This document shows positions 19,201 through 23,685 of a stretch of DNA of 23,685 nucleotides, piece after piece (position 1 is the stretch's first letter; every line of letters starts with the position of its first letter). Position numbers and translations under genes: made by a program. Source of the stretch: Phoronis australis (taxonomy: Eukaryota > Phoronida > Phoronidae); NCBI GenBank assembly GCA_002633005.1, contig NMRA01000286.1, positions 8,596 through 32,280 of the forward strand, written 5' to 3'. The notes under the pieces are model-generated. The model saw nothing but the letters and a program-made list of their open reading frames with translations, searched no databases and was not told where the DNA came from.

Positions 19201-20477
19201 CTTGGAGAATATAACAGAGTGTAATGCATGCACACCGGGAATGTTTTGTCTTGTGGAAGATTTGTAATTGTATCATGCCCTAACAATTTAACTAATTAAA
19301 TTGATAAATCTAAATTTGTCCCTTCATGAGCCATAATGTAAAAATTGCATCCATCTTAATATGTTTGAGATTTTCAAAGCCCCGGCCTTACCAACCATTT
19401 GTTTCATATGTAAATGAACTAAACAATTGATTCACTTAATTTTTTCATTTTGCTTCTAAAACATACTTGCTTAAAATGGAATACTGTTTTACACAAAAGA
19501 AAAAAGGTAACAAGAAGATGATAAATTGGTAAAACAATTAAGAGCTTCTAGACGTGTCATACTTGCACACTTCTTCAGTGGCAAGTAGTTGTAAGCAATA
19601 GAGTACAGCACAGTAAAACAACTCAATAAGACAGTACCTTTTGCAAGAAAGGGGGAGTAAATTAGGGTATGGGTAATTGGCAGCAAATCCCACAGTACAG
19701 CTGAGATTGTGGATATGGATTTGATAGCTGATAATGCATTTAACTTTCTACTTCCTACAAGAGTACCACCTGTGAAATTATCCTATGAATGGAAACACGA
19801 GTCGAAATGTTTGCTTACCGGCATCCTAGTATTTGCTATTCGAAGAGCGCTGGAGGTCTCCCCAAAATACTACTAGCTCTAATATACCAGGCTCATTTTG
19901 GAACCTGTGCCACACCCATTTTAGCAAAGTTCCTTTTTTAAAACCTTCACATTGACATCAAAACTAGTTTTTTTAATAGAAGCAGTTAGTAACTCAACGT
20001 CAATCAGGTTTTGAATTGTTAGTGGTGCAGTTGTGTGTGAAGGCATCTACCAGCCTACGGACCCAAACCAGTATGCTTTGGCTTAATTACAAAGTTACTC
20101 CCCCTGAATTAAAATATGTTTTTCCATGCGTCTGTTCTGTTTTTGATGGAGTAATCCCATTCCTTAAAACATTTTGTTTTAGTTTATGTAGTTTGAAATG
20201 TCATTTATTTTCTTTTTTCTCCCAGGCTTGACTGCTCCCAATGGCAGCTGCCATGCTGGCTATTACTGCACATCTGGGGCCATCAATCCTGACCCTGTTG
20301 GCCAGACATATGGTGACATCTGTCTTGTTGGTCACTACTGTCCCGAGCAGACAGGCACGCCCATTAAGTGTCCAGTAGGTACTTACCTGCCCAATACCAC
20401 CAATGATGAGATGACGGACGGTCTGGACTGTCCACCCGGTAAATACTGCGACACACCTGGACAGACTTCTTACACAG
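4029..20477 (+). CDS. Multi-exon gene for a large cysteine-rich (ephrin-receptor-like / GCC2-GCC3-type) extracellular protein, partial and damaged
   Basis: About 13 exons (4029-4264, 5272-5459, 8180-8346, 8950-9183, 9593-9860, 10201-10410, 11098-11387, 11535-11647, 17580-17644, 18208-18436, 18827-18952, 19026-19263, 20226-20477, and possibly 20023-20070) encode one repeat type: C..GxYC..G, then CPxGTY, then CxxCxPGxYC. Many N-x-S/T sites suggest a secreted or extracellular protein. Such repeats, related to the Pfam ephrin_rec_like / GCC2_GCC3 families, fill very large invertebrate surface proteins of mostly unknown role. No signal peptide, membrane helix, start codon or normal stop lies in the window, so both ends are missing. 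Junction phases agree across most introns but fail or are ambiguous at exons 8, 10, 11 and 12. Exon 4 is frameshifted and exon 5 has an in-frame TAG. The gene is either decaying or poorly assembled. An R2-type LINE sits in the intron after exon 8. Confidence 0.8.
4265..5271. other. Intron 1
   Basis: AT-rich intron with an ATTATT run near 4303-4320. It ends at ATTTTATGTAG. No exon or transposon recognised. Confidence 0.7.
5272..5459 (+). CDS. Cysteine-rich gene, exon 2
   Basis: Follows TTTTATGTAG and ends at CAG|GTGAGT, a strong donor. The first two bases complete a glycine codon with the last base of exon 1, giving GSYCQLSG. It continues through CSAGYYCPEG, CTPGHYCPIG and CLSGTYQDEFVQ, and ends in phase 0. 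The join to exon 3 (LDCKECPEGYYC) is in frame and gives the expected spacing. Confidence 0.85.
6309..6366. repeat. (GTT)n microsatellite
   Basis: Nearly pure GTT with a few GCT and GTA interruptions. The poly-Val and poly-Thr frames over it on the two strands are artefacts. Confidence 0.95.
7037..7071. repeat. 14-bp tandem repeat, 2.5 copies
   Basis: GGTGTTTGGTACTT occurs twice followed by GGTGTTT. Confidence 0.85.
8180..8346 (+). CDS. Cysteine-rich gene, exon 3
   Basis: Acceptor CACTTTTAG, donor TATAG|GTGAGA. Enters in phase 0 and leaves in phase 2. Encodes CKECPEGYYC, an acidic and polar spacer with a possible N-glycosylation site (NDT), then CPVGHYCLNGT and CPNGTY. The final AG joins the first T of exon 4 to give serine. 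Confidence 0.85.
8347..8949. other. Intron 3
   Basis: Ends in a good polypyrimidine tract and TTTTAG. Contains a (GATT)6 run at 8490-8513. No other feature seen. Confidence 0.7.
8490..8513. repeat. (GATT)6 microsatellite
   Basis: Six perfect tandem GATT units. Confidence 0.95.
8950..9183 (+). pseudogene. Cysteine-rich gene, exon 4, frameshifted
   Basis: Acceptor CTCTTTTAG, donor ACAG|GTATGA. From the acceptor the frame reads SDRTQLKQASDCTPYPGGQYC through CVAGYMCMDK. It then runs into TGA, while the next frame reads NRPTDGTTSDIYSACRYC, CPAGSNDTTDCPPGSY and TPNTG. The PTDGTT motif belongs to the family (compare PTDGVTG in exons 5 and 12), so both halves are real. The frame changes near GACAAACAG (about 9068-9075), consistent with one extra A. 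Exit phase 1 fits exon 5. The cause is a genuine inactivating indel or a sequencing error in an A run. Confidence 0.8.
9184..9592. other. Intron 4
   Basis: Short AT-rich intron ending TCCATTTACAG. Nothing else recognised. Confidence 0.7.
9593..9860 (+). pseudogene. Cysteine-rich gene, exon 5, with in-frame TAG
   Basis: Acceptor CCATTTACAG; donor TTC|GTAATG at 9861, chosen over GTTCGT four bases earlier because only it joins exon 6 in frame as CTPGSHYC. Encodes CTSCDPGKYC, GNCTEGY, then TAG (9691-9693) where the family has tyrosine of GYYC (TAC or TAT), then CSGNAF, PTDGVTG, CPVGHYCKAG and CLQCTPG. The frame is otherwise fully open and conserved on both sides of the stop, so this is a single-base nonsense change or base-call error. 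Confidence 0.82.
9861..10200. other. Intron 5
   Basis: AT-rich, ending TTTGTCTTTCCCAAG. No other feature. Confidence 0.7.
10201..10410 (+). CDS. Cysteine-rich gene, exon 6
   Basis: Acceptor CTTTCCCAAG, donor CTGG|GTAGGT. Encodes HYCTNGS, CPAGLYCPKG, CPAGTFSPHTG, NVSQCTQC and CTGGYYCSG, ending ECGSG across the junction. Phase 2 exit fits the first base of exon 7. The 3' end of this exon and its donor region are duplicated about 83 bp downstream in the intron. Confidence 0.85.
10376..10525. repeat. ~83-bp tandem duplication of exon 6 end plus intron start
   Basis: 10376-10443 (AATGGTACATCAGAGACTGG onward) recurs from 10459 with few changes and an offset of 83. Copy 2 repeats 35 exonic bases, but the donor GTAGGT has become ATGGGT, so it should not be spliced. 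A short CA run lies between the copies. Confidence 0.9.
10526..11097. other. Remainder of intron 6
   Basis: AT-rich intron ending ATCTTGCCTTAG. Nothing further recognised. Confidence 0.7.
11098..11387 (+). CDS. Cysteine-rich gene, exon 7
   Basis: Acceptor TCTTGCCTTAG, donor ACAG|GTGATT. Joins exon 6 as GSGYYC. Encodes YYCRTGS, CPVGYYCSQK, CQAGTFNNQTG, CQDCLPGYAC, CDAGYYCSMGS and the end of a TQPDSGTG linker. Open throughout, exits in phase 1. The longest intact exon of the gene in this window. Confidence 0.87.
11535..11647 (+). CDS. Cysteine-rich gene, exon 8 (3' end ambiguous)
   Basis: Acceptor CTGTATTTTCAG. Encodes GGPCPAGSYCPLGS, CPAGFYSRDDK and CDDCP. The donor CCT|GTGAGG at 11648 ends the exon in phase 0 and joins exon 9 in frame as CDDCPPIGHYC. 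However, the following 39 bases read EEGSSNITGCPKG in a shifted frame and look coding, with a possible end at AAAG|GTGTGC (11687). If that longer exon is the true one, a base is missing near 11648 and this is another frameshift. Confidence 0.72.
11688..12120. other. Intron 8, part upstream of the LINE
   Basis: AT-rich sequence with no feature seen. The exact 3' boundary of the LINE near 12.1 kb is not clear because I found no target duplication. Confidence 0.55.
12130..12242 (-). other. LINE 3' untranslated region
   Basis: On the minus strand the TGA stop is followed by GGTTTAGGGACGAAACCATT and CTGAAGATGACGGTTGAGCA, then AT-rich sequence. The end is approximate. R2-type elements often lack a poly-A tail, and none is seen. 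Confidence 0.5.
12243..14426 (-). pseudogene. LINE ORF, reverse transcriptase and endonuclease part (segment A and unique 3' end)
   Basis: An open frame of about 728 codons begins just after a TGA (14427-14429) that replaces the arginine of the RPISLL motif. It contains KGGVPGFSGC, LDMANAYGSVPH (palm motif A), GIMTGCTISV (motif B), AFVDD (13916-13905, motif C with the catalytic aspartates), FKAEKSR, KCLGKYYDSSL and RRWLGLP of the thumb. After these come the knuckle CIQCGRRCSLEHILSYC (about 12908-12852, CCHC) and the endonuclease core PDLILY ... IELTIPW with ERKNLKYTEL downstream (about 12600-12500). The PD...E layout matches the PD-(D/E)XK endonuclease of R2-type elements, which nicks target DNA to prime reverse transcription. 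No stop interrupts this stretch. The C-terminus is Gln-rich. Confidence 0.88.
13144..16606. repeat. 1.73-kb direct tandem duplication within the LINE, joined by one N
   Basis: 13144-14874 equals 14876-16606 at a constant offset of 1,732, with about 33 substitutions and no indels by eye. The N at 14875 is exactly at the joint. 1,732 is not a multiple of 3, so the duplication breaks the LINE frame. Confidence 0.95.
14427..14874 (-). pseudogene. LINE ORF, N-terminal part of RT in segment A, ending in TGA
   Basis: Matches 16159-16606 (FIRNPYQYASRLLGKSKS through VYVPKKEGSKQISQF) but stops at TGA (14429-14427). Segment B has CGA (Arg) there, so this is a C-to-T change at a CpG. The frame runs straight across the N at 14875 into unrelated LINE sequence (MLARVGKDWATRPG), which is the wrong partner and marks the artificial junction. 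It also has Ala-Pro-Ser where segment B has Gly-Pro-Ser. Confidence 0.85.
14876..16794 (-). pseudogene. LINE ORF, linker and reverse transcriptase (segment B)
   Basis: The frame is open from just after a TGA (16797-16795) to the N at 14875. It shows RELRELRRLWK and the basic KKRSRQREKFIRNPYQYA, then RPISLLSVEGK (RT motif 1), QKGGVPGFSGC, LDMANAYGSVPH, GIMTGCTISVILF, AFVDD (15648-15637), FKAEKSRSL and the thumb. All palm aspartates are present. Unlike segment A it has no stop in RPISLL. It ends at RKRLKNPD where the duplication junction falls, so the endonuclease lies only beyond segment A. About 98% identical to segment A. Confidence 0.88.
16795..17328 (-). pseudogene. LINE ORF, N-terminal zinc-finger part, ending in TGA
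   Basis: Starts at an ATG (17328; the frame is open further upstream, so the start is a choice). It encodes CVCGKILKNLRGLKIHQ followed by GKMKC, a C-x-C-x12-H-x5-C finger with the RGLxxH signature of R2-type DNA-binding fingers. A polar linker and DRIKWPSAADKKAW follow, a segment common in this LINE group before the RT. The frame stops at TGA (16797-16795) and continues in the same frame into NPRGPNRRQREIV and the RT part. One nonsense codon therefore separates finger from polymerase in an otherwise continuous ORF. Confidence 0.82.
17400..17579. other. Intron 8, part downstream of the LINE
   Basis: Short spacer ending in two nearby acceptors, GGTGCAG (17571) and ATTAG (17579). No gene seen. 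Confidence 0.5.
17580..17644 (+). CDS. Cysteine-rich gene, exon 9
   Basis: Encodes PIGHYCPEGSAEPIPCAAGTY and ends TACAG|GTATAT in phase 2. The repeat frame is open only if the acceptor is TTAG (17576-17579). Using the stronger-looking GCAG eight bases earlier puts an in-frame TAG in the repeat frame. With TTAG the exon is phase 0 and joins exon 8 (ending at 11647). The LINE lies in the intron between them. Confidence 0.72.
17645..18207. other. Intron 9
   Basis: AT-rich, ends TGATTCCTTTTTAG. A 60-codon frame at 17790-17972 is not supported as coding. Confidence 0.65.
18208..18436 (+). pseudogene. Cysteine-rich gene, exon 10 (frame problem at 5' end)
   Basis: With the natural acceptor CCTTTTTAG (18207) the exon reads SDSLEQPVCTA, parallel to exon 4 (SDRTQL...), but loses the frame at GCCCGGCCTGCC (about 18235-18246) before CPAGYYC. 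A five-base insertion there would explain it. An alternative acceptor CCAG at 18227 gives an open frame (SVHCPACPAGYYC) but drops the expected spacer. Downstream the exon is clean: CPAGYYCLENS, CPSGHYCPLGT, CPKGTYNPVNGSN, CPSCLAGEYC, donor GAAA|GTGAGC in phase 1. Confidence 0.75.
18437..18826. other. Intron 10
   Basis: AT-rich, ending TTCAATTTCAG. Nothing else found. Confidence 0.7.
18827..18952 (+). pseudogene. Cysteine-rich gene, exon 11 (donor damaged)
   Basis: Acceptor CAATTTCAG. Joins exon 10 as SDGMSATSGNC, then CTAGYYCTGGS, a spacer with NVT and CSCPLG. To meet exon 12 in phase 1 the exon should end at 18952, but the sequence there is G|GATGAGTCC instead of GTGAGT. One extra A would convert a consensus donor into this, and reading on hits TGA (18955-18957). 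The exon boundary is therefore inferred from phase and family spacing. Confidence 0.68.
19026..19263 (+). CDS. Cysteine-rich gene, exon 12 (3' end uncertain)
   Basis: Acceptor CTTTTTCCAG. Encodes GLTIPTDQCDAGYAC, a SNSSQPTDGVTG linker, CVPGYYCPKGS, CPQGMYDNGYG, NITECNACTPGMFC. The frame continues to a TAA at 19265. The only usable nearby donor is TT|GTAATT (19264), which leaves phase 2 and does not fit exon 13 (needs phase 1). A small exon may lie between, or this end is mutated. Confidence 0.78.
19264..20022. other. Intron 12
   Basis: AT-rich, no gene or repeat recognised. A 65-codon minus-strand frame at 19489-19686 has no supporting features. Confidence 0.6.
20023..20070 (+). CDS. Possible small exon of the cysteine-rich gene
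   Basis: After TTGTTAG the sequence reads GAVVCEGIYQPTDPNQ and ends at CA|GTATGC. CxGxYQP resembles the CPxGTYxP segment of the repeats, and its entry phase fits the end of exon 12. Its exit phase (2) does not fit exon 13, and TAA follows soon after. It may be a relic. Confidence 0.3.
20226..20477 (+). CDS. Cysteine-rich gene, exon 13 (last visible)
   Basis: Acceptor TTTTTTCTCCCAG (strong), donor ACAG|GTATG, immediately followed by an N at 20483. Encodes GLTAPNGSCHAGYYC, CLVGHYCPEQTG, CPVGTYLPNTTN and CPPGKYCDTPG, ending SYTG in phase 1. The frame is intact. No further exon of the gene is visible in the remaining 3.2 kb. Confidence 0.85.
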
Positions 20478-20483
20478 GTATGN

Positions 20484-20566
20484 TCCGTCCGTCCGTCCGT
20501 CCGTCCGTCCGTCCGTCCGGGCGGCGTCCGTCCGGCGTCCGGCGTCTGGCGTCCGGCGTCCGCTGC
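20484..20566. repeat. (TCCG)n microsatellite passing into GGCGTCC repeats
   Basis: About nine TCCG units (20484-20519), then irregular GGCGTCC/GGCGTCT units up to the CGCTGCTC at about 20561. It starts directly after an N. Confidence 0.95.
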
Positions 20567-20654
20567 TCTATCTGCAAAACCCTTTGACATACGTTCATGA
20601 AATTAGGCACATATGTTCCATTCATGAATGGGACGGCATGTGCGAACTTTCGGA

Positions 20655-21833
20655 CGGATCCGACTACCGGTGTGCCCCCTAGTGGCACTTTTAGTTTTTT
20701 ACGCTTACCTTTGTATCTTCAAAAGTCTTGAACGGATTTTCATGAAATTTGGTATGTAGGCACCTAGTAGTGAGATGACGCTATCCTGCCGTTTTCGGAT
20801 GGATTCGACATAGTTTGCGCCACTTAGTGGCCATTTTTAGTGTTTTCGATTCTGTTTTTCTGCTTCCACCCCTCTATCAACCAAACCGCTCAAAGGATGA
20901 TTGTGAAAATTGGCATGTATGTGCTTACTATGTAGAGGACGGTTGACGATGATTTTCCGACGATTTCGACTACTGTGGCGCCTCCTAATGGCTGTATCTC
21001 CTAAACCGTTCGCAGGATCTTTACGAAATTGTGTAAGTATATTTATATGATGTTAACAACGGAAGATGACGACTTTTGGTCGGATCCGACTACCGGTGTG
21101 CCCCCTAGTGGCAATTTATATTTTTTTTACGCTTACCTTTGTATGTTCACAAGTCCTTATTGGATTTTCATGAAATTTGGTATGTAGGCACCTATTAGTG
21201 AGATGACGCTATTTTGCCGTTTTCAGATGGATTCGACATAGTTTGCGCCACCTAGTGGCCATTTNCTAGTGGCCATTTTTAGTGTTTTCGAGTCTGTTTT
21301 TGTGCGTCCACCCCTCTATCAACCAAACTGCTCAAAGGATGGTTTTGAAAATTGGCATGTATATGCTTACTATGTAGAGGACGGTTGACGATGATTTTCC
21401 GACGATTTCGTCTACTGTGGCGCCTCCTAGTGGCAGTTTTGTTTTTTTGCGCCTATGGCTGTATCTCCTAAACCTTTCACAGGATCTTTACGAAATTGTG
21501 TAAGTATATTTATATGATGTTAACAACGGAAGATGACAACTTTTTGACGGATCTGACTACCGGTGTGCCCCCTAGTGGCAATTTTAGTTTTTTACGCTTA
21601 CCTTTGTATCTTCAAAAGTCCTGAACGGATTTTCGTGAAATTTGGTATGTAGGCACCTATTAGTGAGATGACGCTATCCTCACGTTTTCAGACGGATTTG
21701 ACATAGTTTGCGCCACCTAGTGGCCATTTTTACTGTTTTCGAGTCTGTATTTTGCGTCCACCCCTCTATCAACCAAACCGCTCAAAGGATGATTGTGAAA
21801 ATTGCCGTGTATGTGCTTACTATAAGGAAGACA
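20655..21833. repeat. Tandem repeat of ~426-467-bp units (about 2.7 copies)
   Basis: Units begin CGGATCCGACTACCGGTGTG at 20655 and 21081, and CGGATCTGACTACCGG at 21548. Each holds CCCCCTAGTGGCA, TGAAATTTGGTATGTAGGCA, GCGCCACCTAGTGGCCA, CACCCCTCTATCAACCAAAC and TAAGTATATTTATATGATG in the same order. Unit 1 lacks about 28 bases present in unit 2. Unit 2 contains an N (21265) flanked by a repeated CTAGTGGCCATTT, again like an unmerged overlap. No coding potential is seen. Confidence 0.92.
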
Positions 21834-21844
21834 GCTGACAATAC

Positions 21845-22199
21845 GCCTAAGCGCTACGTCGGGCGTGCCTGCGCCGCCTTCGGCAGCTTGGCTGGGGCCC
21901 GCCTAACTGCTACGTCGGGCGTGCCTGCGCCGCCTTCGGCAGCTTGGCTGGGGCCCGCCTAAGTGCTACGTCGGGCGTGCCTGCGCCGCCCTCGACAGCT
22001 TGGCTGGGGCCCGCCTAATTGCTACTTCGGGCGTTCCTGCGCCGCCTTCGGAGCTTGGCTGGGGCCCGCCTAAGTGCTACGTCGGGCGTGCCTACGCCGC
22101 CTTCGGCAGCTTGGCTGGGGCTTGCCTAAGCAGTGCTACGTCGGGCGTGCCTGCGCTGTCTTCGGCAGCATGCCATCGGCTGGGGCGGCCCGCCTAAGT
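21845..22199. repeat. GC-rich 56-bp minisatellite (about 6 copies)
   Basis: GCCTAA marks unit starts at 21845, 21901, 21957, 22013, 22068, 22124 and 22192, so units are 56 bp with one of 55 and a last one of 68. Units contain GCTACGTCGGGCGTGCCTGC and CAGCTTGGCTGGGGCCC. It is far richer in GC and CpG than the surroundings. Open frames across it are artefacts of the repeat. Confidence 0.95.
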
Positions 22200-22560
22200 G
22201 TTACGTCGATCCTAGCCAGCCAGCTAGCTGTATGAAGACTTTCGTCAAAATACATACATTATTGACGGCCACCTTTATATTCAAAGGACTATGAAGTTGA
22301 TCTTCCTTAGTTTACTCTGACTATATTTTACTTGAAGGACTCTAACTTCTTGGTTAATCCAAACTCATGTTTAACAGTTTTATCTCAAGTTTTGCACACG
22401 GTTATTCCTATACAAGTGAGTTTTATTTCTGTCCTTCACTAGACATTGAGTAAGGTGAAAAGGAAGAGGATGTTGCGCCAGTTATTAGTTTGTTATTGTT
22501 GTGGCACATACGTTTGTGTGGTCCCTGTCGAGACGTCTGCTTCTCCGTCCATTGTATTCC
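22200..22560. other. Spacer between minisatellite and palindrome array
   Basis: AT-rich sequence with no exon or repeat recognised. Confidence 0.5.
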
Positions 22561-22574
22561 CATACCAAAAAAAG

Positions 22575-22875
22575 CCTTCCCGCAAACACTTGCCGCAAGC
22601 TTGCCGCAAAGTTGCGGCAAGCTTGCTGCAAAAGTTTCTGCAAACCAGTCGCAAACACGTAGAATCAACTCTGACCAAAGAGTGGATGCAAATTTCCTGC
22701 AACCCAGCCGCAAACATTGCCGCAAGCTTGCGGCATGCTTGCCGCAAACATGCAGCAAACTTTTACCATGCAAATGAAGTTTGCCGCAAGCTTGCAGCAA
22801 ACATCTCTATGGATATGGAACAGTTCCTGCAACCCAGCCGCACACATTGCTGCAAGCTTGCCGCAAACATCTTCA
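22575..22875. repeat. Array of GCCGCAAGCTTGCGGC-type palindromic units
   Basis: TTGCCGCAAGC and its complement recur many times, mixed with GCAAACA units. There is a perfect 18-bp palindrome TGCCGCAAGCTTGCGGCA at 22718-22735 and five AAGCTT cores in about 260 bases. A longer ~130-bp period is also visible: TTCCTGCAACCCAGCCGCA at 22694 and again at 22824. Open frames on both strands here simply reflect the repeat. Confidence 0.85.
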
Positions 22876-23338
22876 TGGGGTTATATAGAAGTTTCTGCGA
22901 ACCACCAGAAAAAAATATTGGATGCAAGACTACAACATACTTGAATTGTGGCATGAATAATTTATTGTAGAAATGCCAGCTGAAAAATACATAATTTTTA
23001 TTGCATGCCCGCTTCTTAAAGCAAGAAAATACACAATCAGCTGCACACTGGATTTAACATGATAATTTTCAATCTGATGTATANATTACTATTTTTGCTT
23101 CCCAATATGGTTTCATGATACATCAGTCTACTGAATGGGTTATCATTGAACTTGTAGGCCTATGTTGAAATTTGCATTATTTCGACTATAGCTATATCAT
23201 CCAATAACATCATTCATTTATCTAAGGCATCAACCATAAATTATACCTTTCTATTCTACAATATTACCATGGTGTTGAAAAGAACAACTACAGAGGTTAT
23301 CCAGTTATTACCATTCTAGTGGACGTTCTAAACACATT
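22876..23338 (-). other. Probable 3' UTR of the minus-strand gene, and flank
   Basis: Downstream (minus strand) of the stop at 23339 the sequence is AT-rich, with AATAAA at 23002-22997 and another at about 22965-22959. It includes an N at 23084. No coding sequence. Confidence 0.45.
22997..23002 (-). terminator. Candidate polyadenylation signal AATAAA
   Basis: TTTATT on the + strand reads AATAAA on the minus strand, about 340 bases after the stop codon of the minus-strand exon. Confidence 0.4.
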
Positions 23339-23515
23339 CTACTCCAGACTAATCTGCATTACAGCAATCGGAGGTGTTCCATAGGGTACAAATGGGATGA
23401 TCGCTAGTGTTTTCATCCATGTTTGTTCGACCCAACCTTGAGATGCTGTGTACGCCATTTGTTCCGGTGTTTTCAACTCAAACTTGTTGCCTCGTAACCT
23501 CTGCAGTGTCTCTGG
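23339..23515 (-). CDS. Terminal coding exon of an unrecognised minus-strand gene
   Basis: A 58-codon open frame ends in TAG (23341-23339). It begins PETLQRLRGNKFELKTPEQ, contains SQGWVEQTWMKTLAIIPFV and ends PIAVMQISLE. The composition is that of a normal folded protein, not a repeat. AG acceptors lie at its 5' side (GATGAAAG before CCAGAG, or GCCAG four bases on), and an in-frame TGA just upstream means the exon must start here. The acceptor pyrimidine tract is weak. I do not recognise the family. It is unrelated to the cysteine-rich gene and on the other strand. Confidence 0.55.
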   Translation of the reverse strand, partial: PETLQRLRGNKFELKTPEQMAYTASQGWVEQTWMKTLAIIPFVPYGTPPIAVMQISLE

Positions 23516-23685
23516 CTTTCATCAAGTACATTACGTCACTCAATATTCACAAACCTAAAATATGAATGCCATTTCACTTTCCTCAAAAAGGCATTTGTGA
23601 TAGCATTATTAGAATCTCCATTACGTTTTAAGTCGAACTTTTGCTCTTCTGCTCATGTATGAACAGACAGTTAAACTTGTGTTCA
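23516..23685 (-). other. Upstream intron of the minus-strand gene (right edge)
   Basis: AT-rich sequence with no other feature seen. Confidence 0.4.

Noticed and set aside
21708-22197. Alanine- and glycine-rich open frames
   Set aside because: They read through the 56-bp minisatellite; the residues repeat only because the DNA repeats.
20655-22875. CRISPR array
   Set aside because: Units have no unique spacers of constant length, and the context is an animal genome.
22423-22970. Several overlapping frames with LPQACRK-like repeats on both strands
   Set aside because: All arise from the palindromic GCCGCAAGC array, which stays open in many frames.
1-23685. tRNA or rRNA genes
   Set aside because: I noticed no cloverleaf-like or rRNA-like block by eye; a tRNAscan or Infernal run was not possible.

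Overview
The window looks like nuclear DNA from a marine invertebrate: AT-rich, with small coding exons separated by introns of 0.3 to 6 kb, GT..AG junctions, abundant transposon remnants, minisatellites and several isolated single N bases. The cysteine-rich gene and the restriction-like-endonuclease LINE are both types common in cephalochordates, echinoderms, hemichordates, cnidarians and lophotrochozoans. I cannot fix the phylum from sequence alone.

Layout. 1-4028 has no recognisable host exon. It holds a 501-bp MITE (630-1130) with perfect termini and flush target duplications, and a 1.4-kb foldback-like element (1603-3014) whose long inverted repeats are built of ~21-bp subunits. From 4029 to 20477 the + strand carries about 13 exons of a large extracellular protein made of ephrin-receptor-like / GCC2-GCC3-type cysteine-rich repeats (CPxGxYCxxG ... 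CPxGTY ... CxxCxPGxYC). The window starts and ends inside this gene. Several exons carry lesions or lack a usable splice site: a 1-nt frameshift in exon 4, an in-frame TAG in exon 5, and splice or frame trouble in exons 8, 10, 11 and 12. The copy is therefore a pseudogene, a damaged allele, or an error-rich assembly.

The intron between exons 8 and 9 holds a minus-strand non-LTR retrotransposon of the R2 superclade (about 12.13-17.40 kb): CCHC zinc finger, reverse transcriptase, zinc knuckle and PD-(D/E)XK endonuclease. It appears with a 1.73-kb tandem duplication joined by a single N. Removing one copy gives one frame of about 1,118 codons, a normal R2-like size, so the duplication is most likely an unmerged overlap between two divergent haplotypes.

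After exon 13 comes a single N, then a TCCG microsatellite, a ~426-467-bp tandem repeat rich in CCACCTAGTGGC-like motifs, a GC-rich 56-bp minisatellite, and an array of GCCGCAAGCTTGCGGC-type palindromes. The last 350 bases contain a convincing minus-strand terminal coding exon of an unrelated, unrecognised gene with a downstream AATAAA. I found no clearly new biological system. The most useful points are the LINE assembly artefact, the lesions in the cysteine-rich gene, and the two well-delimited DNA transposons.
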